Positions 1 through 11,729 of a stretch of 43,868 nucleotides of DNA are shown one piece after another. The translations under genes were made by a program, and so were the position numbers. The stretch is from positions 1 through 43,868 of the forward strand of contig JAGWTP010000021.1 in assembly GCA_028868895.1 (NCBI GenBank), read 5' to 3'. The notes under the pieces were generated by a model that did not search any database, had not been told where the DNA came from, and saw only the letters and a program-made list of their open reading frames with translations. Every line of letters starts with the position of its first letter. The stretch's first letter is position 1. Origin of the DNA: Burkholderiales bacterium (GTDB taxonomy: Bacteria; Pseudomonadota; Gammaproteobacteria; Burkholderiales; Burkholderiaceae_C).

Positions 1-653
1 GAGGCGAACATCTCGGGCGTCGTGAAGGCGCGCAGGTCGTTCAGGTCGGCACTGTCGTTGGCGGTCTGCATGCGGATGAAGATCATCTTCGCGACCCGCT
101 CGAAGCCGGCGACATCGAAGCCTGCCGGCAGTGCCGGCGAAGCCGCTGCGGCGACCGGCGGCAACGGCACGACCGATGGCGAGGCCTGGGTCCAGCCCGG
201 TCCGTTGGCTGCCGCAGCCGGTGCGTCACCGGCGAACCGCAGGCCGTTCGGCGTGGCCATCGACCCGGGCGACGCGCCGCGGGCGAAGCGCGCCATCACG
301 AAGCGGATCGCGACGAAGGCGACCAGCGCCAGCAACACCAGCATGATCGTGTTGCCGAACGCCGCGCCCATGCCCAGGTGGCTCATCAGCGCGGCGATCC
401 CCAAGCCGGCGGCCAGGCCGGCGAGCGGGCCCATCCACGAACGCTTCGGCGCGGCGGCGGGCGCGGCGCCGGGTGGCGGTGTCGGCACCGCCTGGGCGGG
501 CTGCGCCGGTGTCGCGTGCGATGGCGTGCGGGCCGGCATGCTGCGCTGCATGCCGGAAGAACCACCGCCACCGATGCGCTTGGCATCGGCCACCGTCGGC
601 GCGAGCCCGGCGCACAAGACGGCGAACGACAGGGCCAGGAGCAGAGATTTCAT
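1..653 (-). CDS. Tim44-like domain protein, 3' part outside window
   Basis: The leftward frame opens at the ATG complementary to 651-653, about 9 nt after an AAGGA ribosome binding site, and runs off the left edge; about 217 codons are visible. Residues 1-24 look like a Sec signal peptide ending in ADA. A Gly/Pro/Ala-rich linker (about 27-70) follows, then two hydrophobic segments near 74-97 and 101-121. From about residue 178 the sequence (GFDVAGFERVAKMIFIRMQ, then NDLRAFTTPEMFA) matches the start of a bacterial Tim44-like domain. Bacterial proteins of this family are membrane-associated and of poorly defined function. The gene is monocistronic on this side; the cytochrome gene at 954 diverges from it. 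Confidence 0.85.
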   Translation of the reverse strand, partial: MKSLLLALSFAVLCAGLAPTVADAKRIGGGGSSGMQRSMPARTPSHATPAQPAQAVPTPPPGAAPAAAPKRSWMGPLAGLAAGLGIAALMSHLGMGAAFGNTIMLVLLALVAFVAIRFVMARFARGASPGSMATPNGLRFAGDAPAAAANGPGWTQASPSVVPLPPVAAAASPALPAGFDVAGFERVAKMIFIRMQTANDSADLNDLRAFTTPEMFA

Positions 654-953
654 GGAGCGATCCTTGGTTTGGAAATCGGGTTGGCGCGAGGTCGATGGCG
701 CCGGCGGAGGCGGGCGCGATCATAAGGGCCGGCGATGACCCTGATGGCATCTGAGGCTGCGCCTTGAGAAGGCAAGTGGCCCGCCCGCACCAGACACCAA
801 TGGGCCGATGCATCAGTCGGCGTTGCCGCAATGCGGGCATGCCGGGGCGGGGAACTTCGGGCCGCGCGCCGCATCCACCATCGCGCGGCACTTTGCCGCG
901 GTATTCTTGGCGCGGGCAGCGGATCGTTTCAGCGCGCCGAACGAGGAGTTGCG
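654..953. other. Intergenic region between Tim44-like and cytochrome c genes
   Basis: This 300-bp gap separates two divergent genes and must hold both promoters. A TATTCT hexamer near 902-907 could be the -10 box of the cytochrome gene, but no convincing -35 is seen. A GAGGAGT ribosome binding site lies at 943-949. No convincing gene is present. A 22-codon leftward frame (881-813) ending in CPHCGNAD is probably chance. Confidence 0.4.
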
Positions 954-1511
954 ATGCTCAAAGGGGTGGGATTCGGAGTTGCGCTGACGCTGGTGGTTGC
1001 GGCGGTCGGTGGTTACGCGCTGGTGCAAAGTGGCCTCATACCGGCCAATGCCGACGCCGCGCCCAGTGGGCTGGAAACCTGGATGGCGCGGACCTCGCTC
1101 GACGCGACGCTGCGACGCGAGGCCCCGAAGGGGCCCAACCCGGTGGCGCTCACCGACCAGAACCTGCTCGAAGGGGTTCGGCTGTTCGCACAGAACTGCG
1201 CGGTCTGTCATGGCTCCGCAAAGGGCGCAGCGTCGCCGTCGCCGATCGCCAGGGGTCTGTACCAGAAGCCGCCGCAACTGGCCACCGACGGGGTCGAGGA
1301 CGACCCGCAGGGCTACTCGTTCTGGAAGATCAAGCACGGCATCCGCCTGACCGGCATGCCCTCGTTCCGGGACACCCTCAGCGACCAGCAGATCTGGACC
1401 CTTGCGCTGTTCCTGAACCACATGGACAAGCTCCCCCCGGCCGTGCAGCAAAGCTGGCAGCAGGTCAGGAACTGGCCGCTGGCGAGCGCCGACGAGACGG
1501 TTCAGAAGTGA
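954..1511 (+). CDS. Class I monoheme cytochrome c, membrane-anchored or periplasmic
   Basis: 185 residues. The ATG at 954 was chosen because GAGGAGT sits 4 nt upstream and an N-terminal hydrophobic helix (about 5-26) follows at once. That helix could be a signal peptide or an uncleaved anchor. The single heme site is CAVCH at residues 82-86. The likely distal Met is in the later GIRLTGMPSF segment, followed by the usual C-terminal helix (SDQQIWTLALFLNHM). The fold is that of small electron-carrying cytochromes that serve periplasmic dehydrogenases or terminal oxidases; nothing nearby names its partner. It ends 27 bp from the convergent rluA gene. Confidence 0.85.
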   Translation: MLKGVGFGVALTLVVAAVGGYALVQSGLIPANADAAPSGLETWMARTSLDATLRREAPKGPNPVALTDQNLLEGVRLFAQNCAVCHGSAKGAASPSPIARGLYQKPPQLATDGVEDDPQGYSFWKIKHGIRLTGMPSFRDTLSDQQIWTLALFLNHMDKLPPAVQQSWQQVRNWPLASADETVQK

Positions 1512-1538
1512 CCGGCAGTGCGGGTGCCCGCCGGGGCC

Positions 1539-2180
1539 TCAGAACGGCGCCGCCGAGTCGACCTGCACCGGCGTGCCGCTCGCCGGGTGCATGAACCGCA
1601 GCGACGTCGCGTGCAGCAGCAGCCGATCTGCGCCGGCCCGCACCTCGGGCGGCGCGTACAGGGTGTCGCCGACGATCGGGTGGCCGATCGCGAGCAGGTG
1701 CACGCGCAGCTGGTGCGCGCGGCCGGTGACGGGTTCGAGTTCGAGCCGCGAGGTATTGCGTTGTTCATCGAATGCGATGACGCGGTAGCGCGTGAGTGAT
1801 GGCTTGCCGCACTGCGCATCGACCTTCTGGCGCGGCCGGTTCGGCCAGTCGGCGATCAAGGGCAGGTCGATCTCGCCTTGCGCGGCATCGAGCCGGCCGT
1901 GCACGACGGCCGTGTAGCGCTTGTGCACTTCGCGCTGCGCAAACGCCTGGCTCAGCCGGCGTTGGGCCGGCGCGCCACGGGCGAACAGCATCAGGCCGGA
2001 GGTGGCCATGTCGAGCCGGTGCACGACGAGCGCATCGGCGAACGCGGCCTGGACGCGCGCGGCCAGGCAATCGCGGCCGTGCTCGCCGCGCCCGGGCACC
2101 GCGAGCAGGCCGGCGGGCTTGACGGCGACGATGCAATCGGCGTCCTGGTGCGCCAGCGCAAGGCCAGTCAAGGGTGGCAT
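1539..2180 (-). CDS. rluA: RluA family pseudouridine synthase (23S U746 / tRNA U32 type)
   Basis: 213 residues, close to the 219 of E. coli RluA, and alignable along its whole length from memory. It has KPAGLLAVPGR near the N-terminus, the catalytic HRLDMATSG with Asp57, LIADWPNRPRQKV, and the VTGRAHQLRVHLLAIGHPI block. RluA isomerises U746 of 23S rRNA and U32 of several tRNAs; the exact target here is inferred from this close match rather than from the general RluA/RluC/RluD fold. The start codon overlaps the TGA of the upstream MFS gene by one base (TGATG), so the two are probably translationally coupled. Confidence 0.88.
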   Translation of the reverse strand: MPPLTGLALAHQDADCIVAVKPAGLLAVPGRGEHGRDCLAARVQAAFADALVVHRLDMATSGLMLFARGAPAQRRLSQAFAQREVHKRYTAVVHGRLDAAQGEIDLPLIADWPNRPRQKVDAQCGKPSLTRYRVIAFDEQRNTSRLELEPVTGRAHQLRVHLLAIGHPIVGDTLYAPPEVRAGADRLLLHATSLRFMHPASGTPVQVDSAAPF

Positions 2181-3415
2181 CAACGCGGCCCGGCCAGCGC
2201 ATCGCGCCTGGCCAATGCCGGGAACAGCTTGAACCACAGGCCGGCGACGACGAGCGTGCCGACGCCGCCGAGCAGCACCGAGCCCACCGGACCGAGCAGT
2301 GCGGCGGTAGCGCCGGATTCGAACTCGCCGAGCTGGTTCGACGCGCCGATGAACACCGAGTTGACCGCGCTGACGCGGCCGCGCATCGCGTCGGGCGTGT
2401 CGAGCTGGACCAGAGACTGGCGGATCACCACGCTGACCATGTCGGCCGCGCCCGCGACGACCAGTGCCGCGAGCGACAGACCGAACGAGGTCGAGACGCC
2501 GAACACCAGCGTCGCGGCGCCGTACAGCGCCACCGCGCCGAGCAGCACCCGGCCGGCGCGGCGCGTGATCGGCCAGCGCGTGAGCACCACCGACAGCATG
2601 AACGCGCCTGCCGCTGGTGCCGCGCGCAGCAGGCCCAACCCCCAAGGTCCGGTGTGCAGGACGTCTTTGGCGAAGATCGGCAGCAGCGCGGTCGCGCCGC
2701 CAAGCAGCACCGCGAACAGGTCGAGCGAGATGGCGCCCAGCACCACCGGGCGATGACGCACGAAGCGCACCCCGGCCAGCAGCGTGTTCAGGCTCAGGTT
2801 TCGAATCGCGCCTGCGGCGTGCTCGTAGCGCACCCCGGCCACGAGCGCGCCCGCGAGCGCGAACAGGCCTGCGCACACCGCGTAGACCACCTGTGCGCCG
2901 GCGACGTAGATGAAGCCGCCGAGCGCCGGCCCGAGCACGATGGCGGCCTGCGAGCCCATCGCGCTGAAGGCGAGCGCGCGCGGCAGCACCTCGGGCGGCA
3001 CCAGCAGCGGCGCGAGCGCCTGCTGCGCCGGCATCTGGAACGCCTTGACGGTGCCCAGCGCCACCGACATCACCAGCAGCAGGTCGCGGCCGGCCCAGCC
3101 CTGGCGCGCGCCGAGCGCGAGCACCAGCGCGATCAGCGTCTGCGCGAGCAGGCACAGCGCGGCAATGCGCGCGCGGTGGTAGCGGTCGACCACGTGGCCC
3201 GCCACCAGCACCAGCAGCAGCGCCGGCAGGAACTGCAGCAGGCCGACCAGGCCGAGATCCCAGGCGCTGCCGGTGAGGTCGTACATCTGCCAGCCCACCG
3301 CCACCATCAGCATCTGGTTCGCCCCGGTGCCGGCCAGGCGCGCGAACCAGAAGCGCATGAACGCCGCAAACCCCGACAGCGGCTGCGGGCCCGCCGGCGA
3401 CGCGGCCACGGTCAT
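2180..3415 (-). CDS. MFS exporter, EntS/MFS_3-like
   Basis: 411 residues with about 10-12 hydrophobic segments. The MFS loop 2-3 signature appears as GHVVDRYHRAR after the second helix, and AMGSQAAIVLGPALGGF matches helix 5 of drug- and siderophore-export members. The overall pattern is that of the MFS_3 (transmembrane secretion effector / EntS) group, which exports siderophores or drugs. No siderophore biosynthesis gene is adjacent, so the substrate is unknown. It starts 28 bp after the Rossmann-fold gene and overlaps rluA by one base, making it part of a leftward run that begins with rhlE. Confidence 0.82.
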   Translation of the reverse strand: MTVAASPAGPQPLSGFAAFMRFWFARLAGTGANQMLMVAVGWQMYDLTGSAWDLGLVGLLQFLPALLLVLVAGHVVDRYHRARIAALCLLAQTLIALVLALGARQGWAGRDLLLVMSVALGTVKAFQMPAQQALAPLLVPPEVLPRALAFSAMGSQAAIVLGPALGGFIYVAGAQVVYAVCAGLFALAGALVAGVRYEHAAGAIRNLSLNTLLAGVRFVRHRPVVLGAISLDLFAVLLGGATALLPIFAKDVLHTGPWGLGLLRAAPAAGAFMLSVVLTRWPITRRAGRVLLGAVALYGAATLVFGVSTSFGLSLAALVVAGAADMVSVVIRQSLVQLDTPDAMRGRVSAVNSVFIGASNQLGEFESGATAALLGPVGSVLLGGVGTLVVAGLWFKLFPALARRDALAGPR

Positions 3416-3443
3416 CGCGCGAGCCTTCTCGCGGCGCGCTGCA

Positions 3444-4178
3444 TCAACGCGCGGCGCCCGACTGCATCTGCGCCGAGCTCAGTACCCGGACCCCGGCCAC
3501 GCCGGCCAGCGTGGCCGCGAGCATCGCGGCGGCCACCGTGCGCGCCTGGATCGGCTGCACGCTGCGCGGCACCATCCACATCACCGGCGCCAGCACGCGC
3601 GTTGCCCAGACCTCGCCGGCACGCGTGGGCTGGCCGAGCGCGGCGCGGTCGCCGATCAGCAGCGAAGGCTGCGCGATCACGACCGCCTCGAAGCCCAGTT
3701 GCGCGACGCCGTCCTGCATCTCGCCCTTCACGCGGTTGTAGAAGACGCGCGATGCGGCACTGGCGCCCAGCGCCGAGACGACCGCCAGCCGCGTGGCGCC
3801 GGCCGCGCGTGCGGCCCGTGCGGTGTCGACGACGAAGTCGGAATCGACCCGTCGAAACGCGGCTTCGGAGCCGGCCGCCTTGATGGTGGTGCCGAGCGCG
3901 ATGTAGACGTCGTCGACCGCCGGCAGGGCCGTGGGCAGGTGCGCGAAATTGACGGTGTGGAAGCTCGATCGCGCGTCGGCACGCACGCCGGCAATCTCGG
4001 TCGCCGCGCGGCGCAGCAGCACGTGCACGTGCTGGTAGTGCGGGCTGGCGTGCAGCAGCGGCAACAACGCGTGTCCGATCAGGCCGGTGGCGCCCGCGAG
4101 CAGCGCGGTGCGGGGGCGATCGGGGCGGGGCGTGCGCGCCGCATCGGCGCGGACGGCGGAGTCGGGAGCAGCGGCCAT
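3444..4178 (-). CDS. NAD(P)-binding Rossmann-fold protein, atypical SDR / HTATIP2-like
   Basis: 244 residues. GATGLIG at residues 29-35 is the dinucleotide-binding loop of atypical short-chain dehydrogenases. YIALGTTIKAAGSEAAFRRVD, the VVSALGA strand and the FYNRVKGEMQ helix (with the Tyr and Lys of the YxxxK position) fit the NAD(P)H-binding family that includes HTATIP2/CC3 and yeast FMP52. The first 22 residues are Ala/Arg/Asp-rich and may be a start misplacement, but no better start with a ribosome binding site is seen. It lies between rhlE and the MFS gene on the same strand. Substrate unknown. Confidence 0.75.
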   Translation of the reverse strand: MAAAPDSAVRADAARTPRPDRPRTALLAGATGLIGHALLPLLHASPHYQHVHVLLRRAATEIAGVRADARSSFHTVNFAHLPTALPAVDDVYIALGTTIKAAGSEAAFRRVDSDFVVDTARAARAAGATRLAVVSALGASAASRVFYNRVKGEMQDGVAQLGFEAVVIAQPSLLIGDRAALGQPTRAGEVWATRVLAPVMWMVPRSVQPIQARTVAAAMLAATLAGVAGVRVLSSAQMQSGAAR

Positions 4179-4254
4179 GCGGGCAATGTACCCGCGGTCG
4201 CCGCGCCGCGTCCCGGCACGATCCGGTGCAGCGCGGCACCCGCCCTCTTGCGGG

Positions 4255-5679
<1,425 letters not shown>

Positions 5680-5927
5680 GGAGTTCCAAACGGAAAGGTT
5701 CGGCCTGTCGCGTCTGTGGAGAGCGCCAGTCGCAGGCGAAACGAGGTGTGGTGAGCGGCGCGTTCCCGGGGGAACGAAGGCTCGGTCGGGGTGACCTCAG
5801 CGTGGTGACTGGTGACCGCGCTGTGCCCGCATTCTAACCGGTGACACCCGTTGCAGCGACAATGCCGGGTTGGCAGCCGCACACGTCGCGCCGCCGTTCA
5901 GCATTCAAAGCCTCTCCAGGAATATCG

Positions 5928-7592
<1,665 letters not shown>

Positions 7593-7759
7593 GGCCGCGC
7601 GCGCGCTCGGGCGGTCGTGGCAGGTTGCCGCTCGCGGCCGGGCACCGCTGCCAGAATCGGTGAACCAATGCGCGCCGCGCGCGTCACAGCCGTTCACACG
7701 TCAGGGCGGCTGGGGATGGTCCCGTGCCGCCCTCTTCTTTGCTTCCCCCCGCCGTGCCG

Positions 7760-10516
7760 ATGAACCCACTTGCCCTGCCCTTGCGCCGCCCCTGGCTGGC
7801 GCTCGTTCTGATCACGGTGCTGGGCGGTTGCGCGGCGCTCAAGCCGAGCGGCGGCAATGGCGCCGCCGCAGCCGGCGCCGTGCCGGTCGCGGCAGCCGCT
7901 GCGGGCCCGAGCGCTTCGGGCGTTCCGCCGGGCACACCGCAACCCGCGAGCCCGCCACCGGGCAGCCCGAAGGCGTTTGCGCTGGTGATCAAGGACGCGA
8001 CCAAGACCGAGGGCCTGTTCACGCTGTACCAGAAGGACGAGAAGGTCTGGATCGAGCTTGCGCCGCAAGACTTCGACAAGCCCTTCTTCCTGTCGCCCAA
8101 GCTCGCCACCGGCATCGGCGAAGCGCGCTTGTACGGCGGGCAGATGGACACCGCGCGCGTGATCGAGTTCCGGCGCATTCACAACCAGGTGCAGATGATC
8201 GCGGTCAACACCGGCTACACGGCGCTGGCCGGCACGCCCGAAGGGCGCGCGGTGGCGGCGGCGTTCTCGCCCAGCCTGCTGGCCAGCACGCCGGTGGCGA
8301 GCCAGCCGCAGCCTGAGCGCAAGTCGGTGCTGGTGGATGCCAACGCGCTTTTCCTCAACGACATGCTGGGCATCGGCATGCGCCTGCAACGCACCTTCCG
8401 TCAGACCTACGCCTTCGACGCGCGCAACTCCGCGATCACCACGCTGCGCGATCGACCCTCCGGCGTGACGCTGCAGGTGCTCGCGCATTTCGCGACCGGC
8501 TCGATCGCGGTGGCGCAACCCGGCATGGCGCCGGGCGCACCGGTGCCGAGCGTGCCGTTCACCGTGCCCGACCCGCGCAGCCTGTTCTTCACCGTCGACT
8601 ACGTGGTCCAGGCGCTGCCCGATCGGCCGATGCAAGCGCGTGCTGCCGACGCGCGCATCGGCTACTTCACGTCCGAACACTGGGACTTCAACGACGACCT
8701 CGCGCGCAGCCCGATCGTGCGCGACGTGAACCGCTGGCGGCTCGAGAAGAAGGACCCGGCGGCGGCGCTGTCCGAGCCGGTCAAGCCGATCGTCTACTGG
8801 CTCGACCGCACCATTCCGCTGAAGTACCGCGGCGCCATCACCGCCGGCATTCTCGAATGGAACAAGGCCTTCGAGCGGATCGGTTTCAAGGACGCGATCC
8901 AGGTCAGGGTGCAGCCCGCCGACGCCGATTTCGACACCCTCGATGGCGGCGCCTCGGTGCGCTGGATGACCAACGCCGCGCCGGCGTTCGGCGCGATCGG
9001 GCCGAGCCATGTGGACCCGCGCAGCGGCGAGATCCTGGGCGCGAACATCGCCATCGAGAGCCTGTCGTCGCGATCGATCCGGGCGACGCGCGTGCAGATC
9101 CTGAACCAGGGTGCCGCCGATTACGCCCGACTGATGCAGCTCGGCGGCGCGGCCAGCGGCGAGCCTTTCGATCCGCACCAGTGCCTGGACGCCGAGCAGG
9201 GCGCCGAGCAACTGAGCTATGCGTTCGACGTGCTTGCGGCACGCGGCGAGCTCGACCCGAATGGCCCGCAAGCGCAGCAGTTCGTGCTCGACTACCTGAA
9301 GGACACGACCATGCACGAGGTCGGCCACACGCTCGGACTGCGCCACAACTTCCGGGCTTCGCGCATCTACACCGACGCGCAGATCTCCGACCCGGAGTTC
9401 ACCCGCACCCACGGCTTGACCGGCTCGGTGATGGAGTACGCGCCGATCAATCTGGCACGCCCCGGCGGCGCGCTCGTCGAGCCGTTCCAGACCACGCTCG
9501 GTCCGTACGACTACTGGGCGATCGAATACGCGTACAAGCCGATCGCGCCGGCGCACGAGAAGGCCGAGCTCGAGCGCATCGCCGCACGCAGCGGCGAGCC
9601 CGCGCTGGCGTTCGGCACCGACGAAGACAACTACCTCGGCATCGACCCCGACGCGCTGCAGTTCGACCTGGGCAACGACGAAGTGGCGTTCGCGGCCAAG
9701 CGATTGGCGATCGCACGCGACCTGTTCAAGCGCCAGGAGACGCGCGAGCTGCCGCCCGACCGCGACTATTCGGTGCTGCGCCGCTCGCTCAACTACGCGA
9801 TCAACGACACCGCGCGCGCGGTCGGGGTGCTGATGCGCCAGATCGGTGGGGTGCGCACCTTGCGCGACTTCCCCGGCTCGGGGCGCGACCCGCTGCAGCC
9901 GGTCGCGGCCGAGGTGCAGCGCGCAGCGCTCGACCGGCTGTCGCGCGGCCTGCTCGCGGCCGACAGCTTCGAGGTGCCGCCGGCGCTGCAACGCCGTCTC
10001 GCACCCGATTTTCAGGAGCGCGCCGATGCGCTCGACCACGGCGCGTCGGTCGCGACCGATTTCTCGGTCACCGAGCGGGTGCTGGCGCTGCAGCGCACGC
10101 TGCTGGCTCAGTTGATGAGCGACCCGGTCGCCGCGCGCATCCTCGACAGCCAGGACAAGACGCGCCGCCCGGGCACGGCGTTCCAGCTCTCGGAGTTGTA
10201 CGGCCGGCTGCAGCGCGATGTCTGGAGCGAGCTGGACGGCCTGATCGCGGGCCGCGCCAGCGACATCCCGGCGCCGCGCCGCGCGCTGCAGCGCGAGTAC
10301 CTGAACCGGGTCACCGCGCTGCTGCTGCGGCCCGGCGCAGCAGGCCGGGCCGACGCGCGCAGCCTCGTGCGCGCGCAGGCCGAGGCGCTGCTGGTGCGCG
10401 TCAGGGCGGCATCCAACCGACGCGGGCTCGATGCCGATACCCGCGCTCATCTGCAGGATGGCGCCGACACGCTGGCGCAAGCGCTGTCGGCCAAGGTGAC
10501 GCGGGTCGGCCTTTGA
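7760..10516 (+). CDS. Zinc-dependent metalloprotease lipoprotein (DUF5117/DUF4953 family)
   Basis: 918 residues. From ATG 7760 the N-terminus is a lipoprotein signal with lipobox VLGGC, so the protein is probably anchored in the outer membrane. An Ala/Pro/Gly-rich linker follows, then a DUF5117-like region. The zinc site HEVGHTLGLRH lies at residues 519-529 (His519, Glu520, His523, His529), and GSVMEYAPIN about 40 residues later looks like a metzincin Met-turn. The rest matches the DUF4953 architecture common in Gammaproteobacteria, Betaproteobacteria and Bacteroidetes. The substrate is unknown. The frame can also open at 7724, but that removes the lipoprotein signal from the N-terminus. It is followed 61 bp later by the degenerate GGDEF gene. 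Confidence 0.88.
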   Translation: MNPLALPLRRPWLALVLITVLGGCAALKPSGGNGAAAAGAVPVAAAAAGPSASGVPPGTPQPASPPPGSPKAFALVIKDATKTEGLFTLYQKDEKVWIELAPQDFDKPFFLSPKLATGIGEARLYGGQMDTARVIEFRRIHNQVQMIAVNTGYTALAGTPEGRAVAAAFSPSLLASTPVASQPQPERKSVLVDANALFLNDMLGIGMRLQRTFRQTYAFDARNSAITTLRDRPSGVTLQVLAHFATGSIAVAQPGMAPGAPVPSVPFTVPDPRSLFFTVDYVVQALPDRPMQARAADARIGYFTSEHWDFNDDLARSPIVRDVNRWRLEKKDPAAALSEPVKPIVYWLDRTIPLKYRGAITAGILEWNKAFERIGFKDAIQVRVQPADADFDTLDGGASVRWMTNAAPAFGAIGPSHVDPRSGEILGANIAIESLSSRSIRATRVQILNQGAADYARLMQLGGAASGEPFDPHQCLDAEQGAEQLSYAFDVLAARGELDPNGPQAQQFVLDYLKDTTMHEVGHTLGLRHNFRASRIYTDAQISDPEFTRTHGLTGSVMEYAPINLARPGGALVEPFQTTLGPYDYWAIEYAYKPIAPAHEKAELERIAARSGEPALAFGTDEDNYLGIDPDALQFDLGNDEVAFAAKRLAIARDLFKRQETRELPPDRDYSVLRRSLNYAINDTARAVGVLMRQIGGVRTLRDFPGSGRDPLQPVAAEVQRAALDRLSRGLLAADSFEVPPALQRRLAPDFQERADALDHGASVATDFSVTERVLALQRTLLAQLMSDPVAARILDSQDKTRRPGTAFQLSELYGRLQRDVWSELDGLIAGRASDIPAPRRALQREYLNRVTALLLRPGAAGRADARSLVRAQAEALLVRVRAASNRRGLDADTRAHLQDGADTLAQALSAKVTRVGL

Positions 10517-10577
10517 GCAGCCGGCTGCCGGGATGGCTCGCGCCGGCGCGTTTGGCGCGGCGCGGTATTCTGCGGCC

Positions 10578-11561
10578 ATGACCCTGCCCACCCAGCCTTC
10601 CGGCCCGCTGCGTGTCGTCACGCAGATTGCGCTCCCGGCGAGCGCCGCGGTCGCGCTCGAAATGTCCGGCCTCGGCCCGTTCGCGGTCGTCGTCGGCGAG
10701 GGCCGGGACGAGTGGCTCGCACACCTCGCCGAAGGCGGCTGCGACGTCCTGATCCTGATCGACCACGTCGCGGGCAACGATGCCGGCACGGTTGACGGCA
10801 ACGACATCGGTCTCGAAATTGGCGACGCGCTCGACCTCGCCACTGCCGCCGCGGGCGATGCGGCGATTGTGGTGGTCGCCGCCGAGCTCGATCCGGCGCG
10901 CGTGCTCGACTGGCTGCGGCGCGGCGCCCAGGACGTGCTGCGGCGCGGCGAGCTGCGCGCGCCGTCGCTGCCGCTGCGGCTGCGCGCCGCAATCGAACGC
11001 AAGCGCCTGGAACGGCTCGCGCGCACCGCCTACGCGACCGACGTCGACACCGGCCTGCCGCATCAGCAGCAGCTCATCGAGCACATGAGCCAGTTGATCG
11101 CGCTGCGCGAACGCGAACCCGCACCGATGGCCGTGCTCGCGCTGCGCATCGAGGGCCTCGCGACGACCGAGGCGCGGCTCGGACGCGCGGCGGCCAGCGT
11201 GCTGCGGCGCAAGGTCGCGGTACGGCTGCGCGCCGGCGTGCGCGCCAGCGATGTGGTCGCGTCGCTCCCCGACGACCACTATGCGGTGCTGCTCGGCTCG
11301 ATCCTGACCCCCGCCGATGCCGCGCGTGTCGGCGCCAAGCTGCTCAAGGCGCTGCTCGAACCGTTCCCGGTCAGCGGCCACGACACGGCGCTCGCGGTCG
11401 CGATCGGCATCGGCCAGTACCCGCAAGACGGGTTGCAGCCCGAGCCGCTGCTGCGCCGCGCGCTCGGGCTGGCCGCGGCGGCGCAAGCTCAAGGGCGGCC
11501 TGGTTTCGCCAACTTCGGTGAGGCTGGCGAATCGGTTAGGGGCGCGGCGAACGATGAATGA
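10578..11561 (+). CDS. Degenerate GGDEF-domain protein, probably catalytically dead
   Basis: 327 residues. The N-terminal 120 or so look like a receiver-type alpha/beta fold without a clear phosphoacceptor. A helical linker (131-148) follows, then a GGDEF-type domain opening with DVDTGLPHQQQL (the usual DxLTGLxNR). The signature loop, recognisable from its flanks ASL and AVLL, reads PDDHY at 231-235 instead of GGDEF. The first metal-binding Asp of the LxxDxD strand is Arg190. Both changes argue against diguanylate cyclase activity; it may bind GTP or c-di-GMP or act as a scaffold. A TATTCT hexamer 7 nt before ATG 10578 is noted but too close to be the promoter of this start. No EAL domain is nearby. 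Confidence 0.78.
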   Translation: MTLPTQPSGPLRVVTQIALPASAAVALEMSGLGPFAVVVGEGRDEWLAHLAEGGCDVLILIDHVAGNDAGTVDGNDIGLEIGDALDLATAAAGDAAIVVVAAELDPARVLDWLRRGAQDVLRRGELRAPSLPLRLRAAIERKRLERLARTAYATDVDTGLPHQQQLIEHMSQLIALREREPAPMAVLALRIEGLATTEARLGRAAASVLRRKVAVRLRAGVRASDVVASLPDDHYAVLLGSILTPADAARVGAKLLKALLEPFPVSGHDTALAVAIGIGQYPQDGLQPEPLLRRALGLAAAAQAQGRPGFANFGEAGESVRGAANDE

Positions 11562-11657
11562 GGGGTGGGGTTGGGTGACCTTGCCCTTTGAATGCAAGTT
11601 AGTATGACTCATCGGAATTGCTACCGGTGCTGACCTGTTGCCTCACGTCAGTTGCTA

Positions 11658-11703
11658 CCCGCCGGATTGTCCGGCGGGAGCGGCGCAACGCAGGTGGCGT
11701 TGC
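11658..11703. terminator. Two hairpins between convergent genes
   Basis: Two perfect stem-loops lie between the 3' ends of the GGDEF gene and the orphan lipoprotein gene. The first is a 9-bp stem, CCCGCCGGA (11658-11666) with TCCGGCGGG (11670-11678) and a 3-nt loop. The second is a 7-bp stem, GCAACGC (11685-11691) with GCGTTGC (11697-11703). Neither has a clear T-run, so they are terminator-like, possibly working in both directions, rather than classical intrinsic terminators. Confidence 0.5.
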
Positions 11704-11729
11704 ATCCACCGTCACGTTCTCCGTGCATT

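Noticed and set aside
813-881. A short leftward frame ending with CPHCGNAD, resembling a zinc ribbon
   Set aside because: Only 22 codons, no ribosome binding site, and one CxxC is not enough.
7694-11026. A 1110-codon leftward open frame antisense to the metalloprotease and GGDEF genes
   Set aside because: High GC keeps antisense frames open; composition is Arg/Ala/His-rich, with no domain or signal, and the forward frames show strong motifs.
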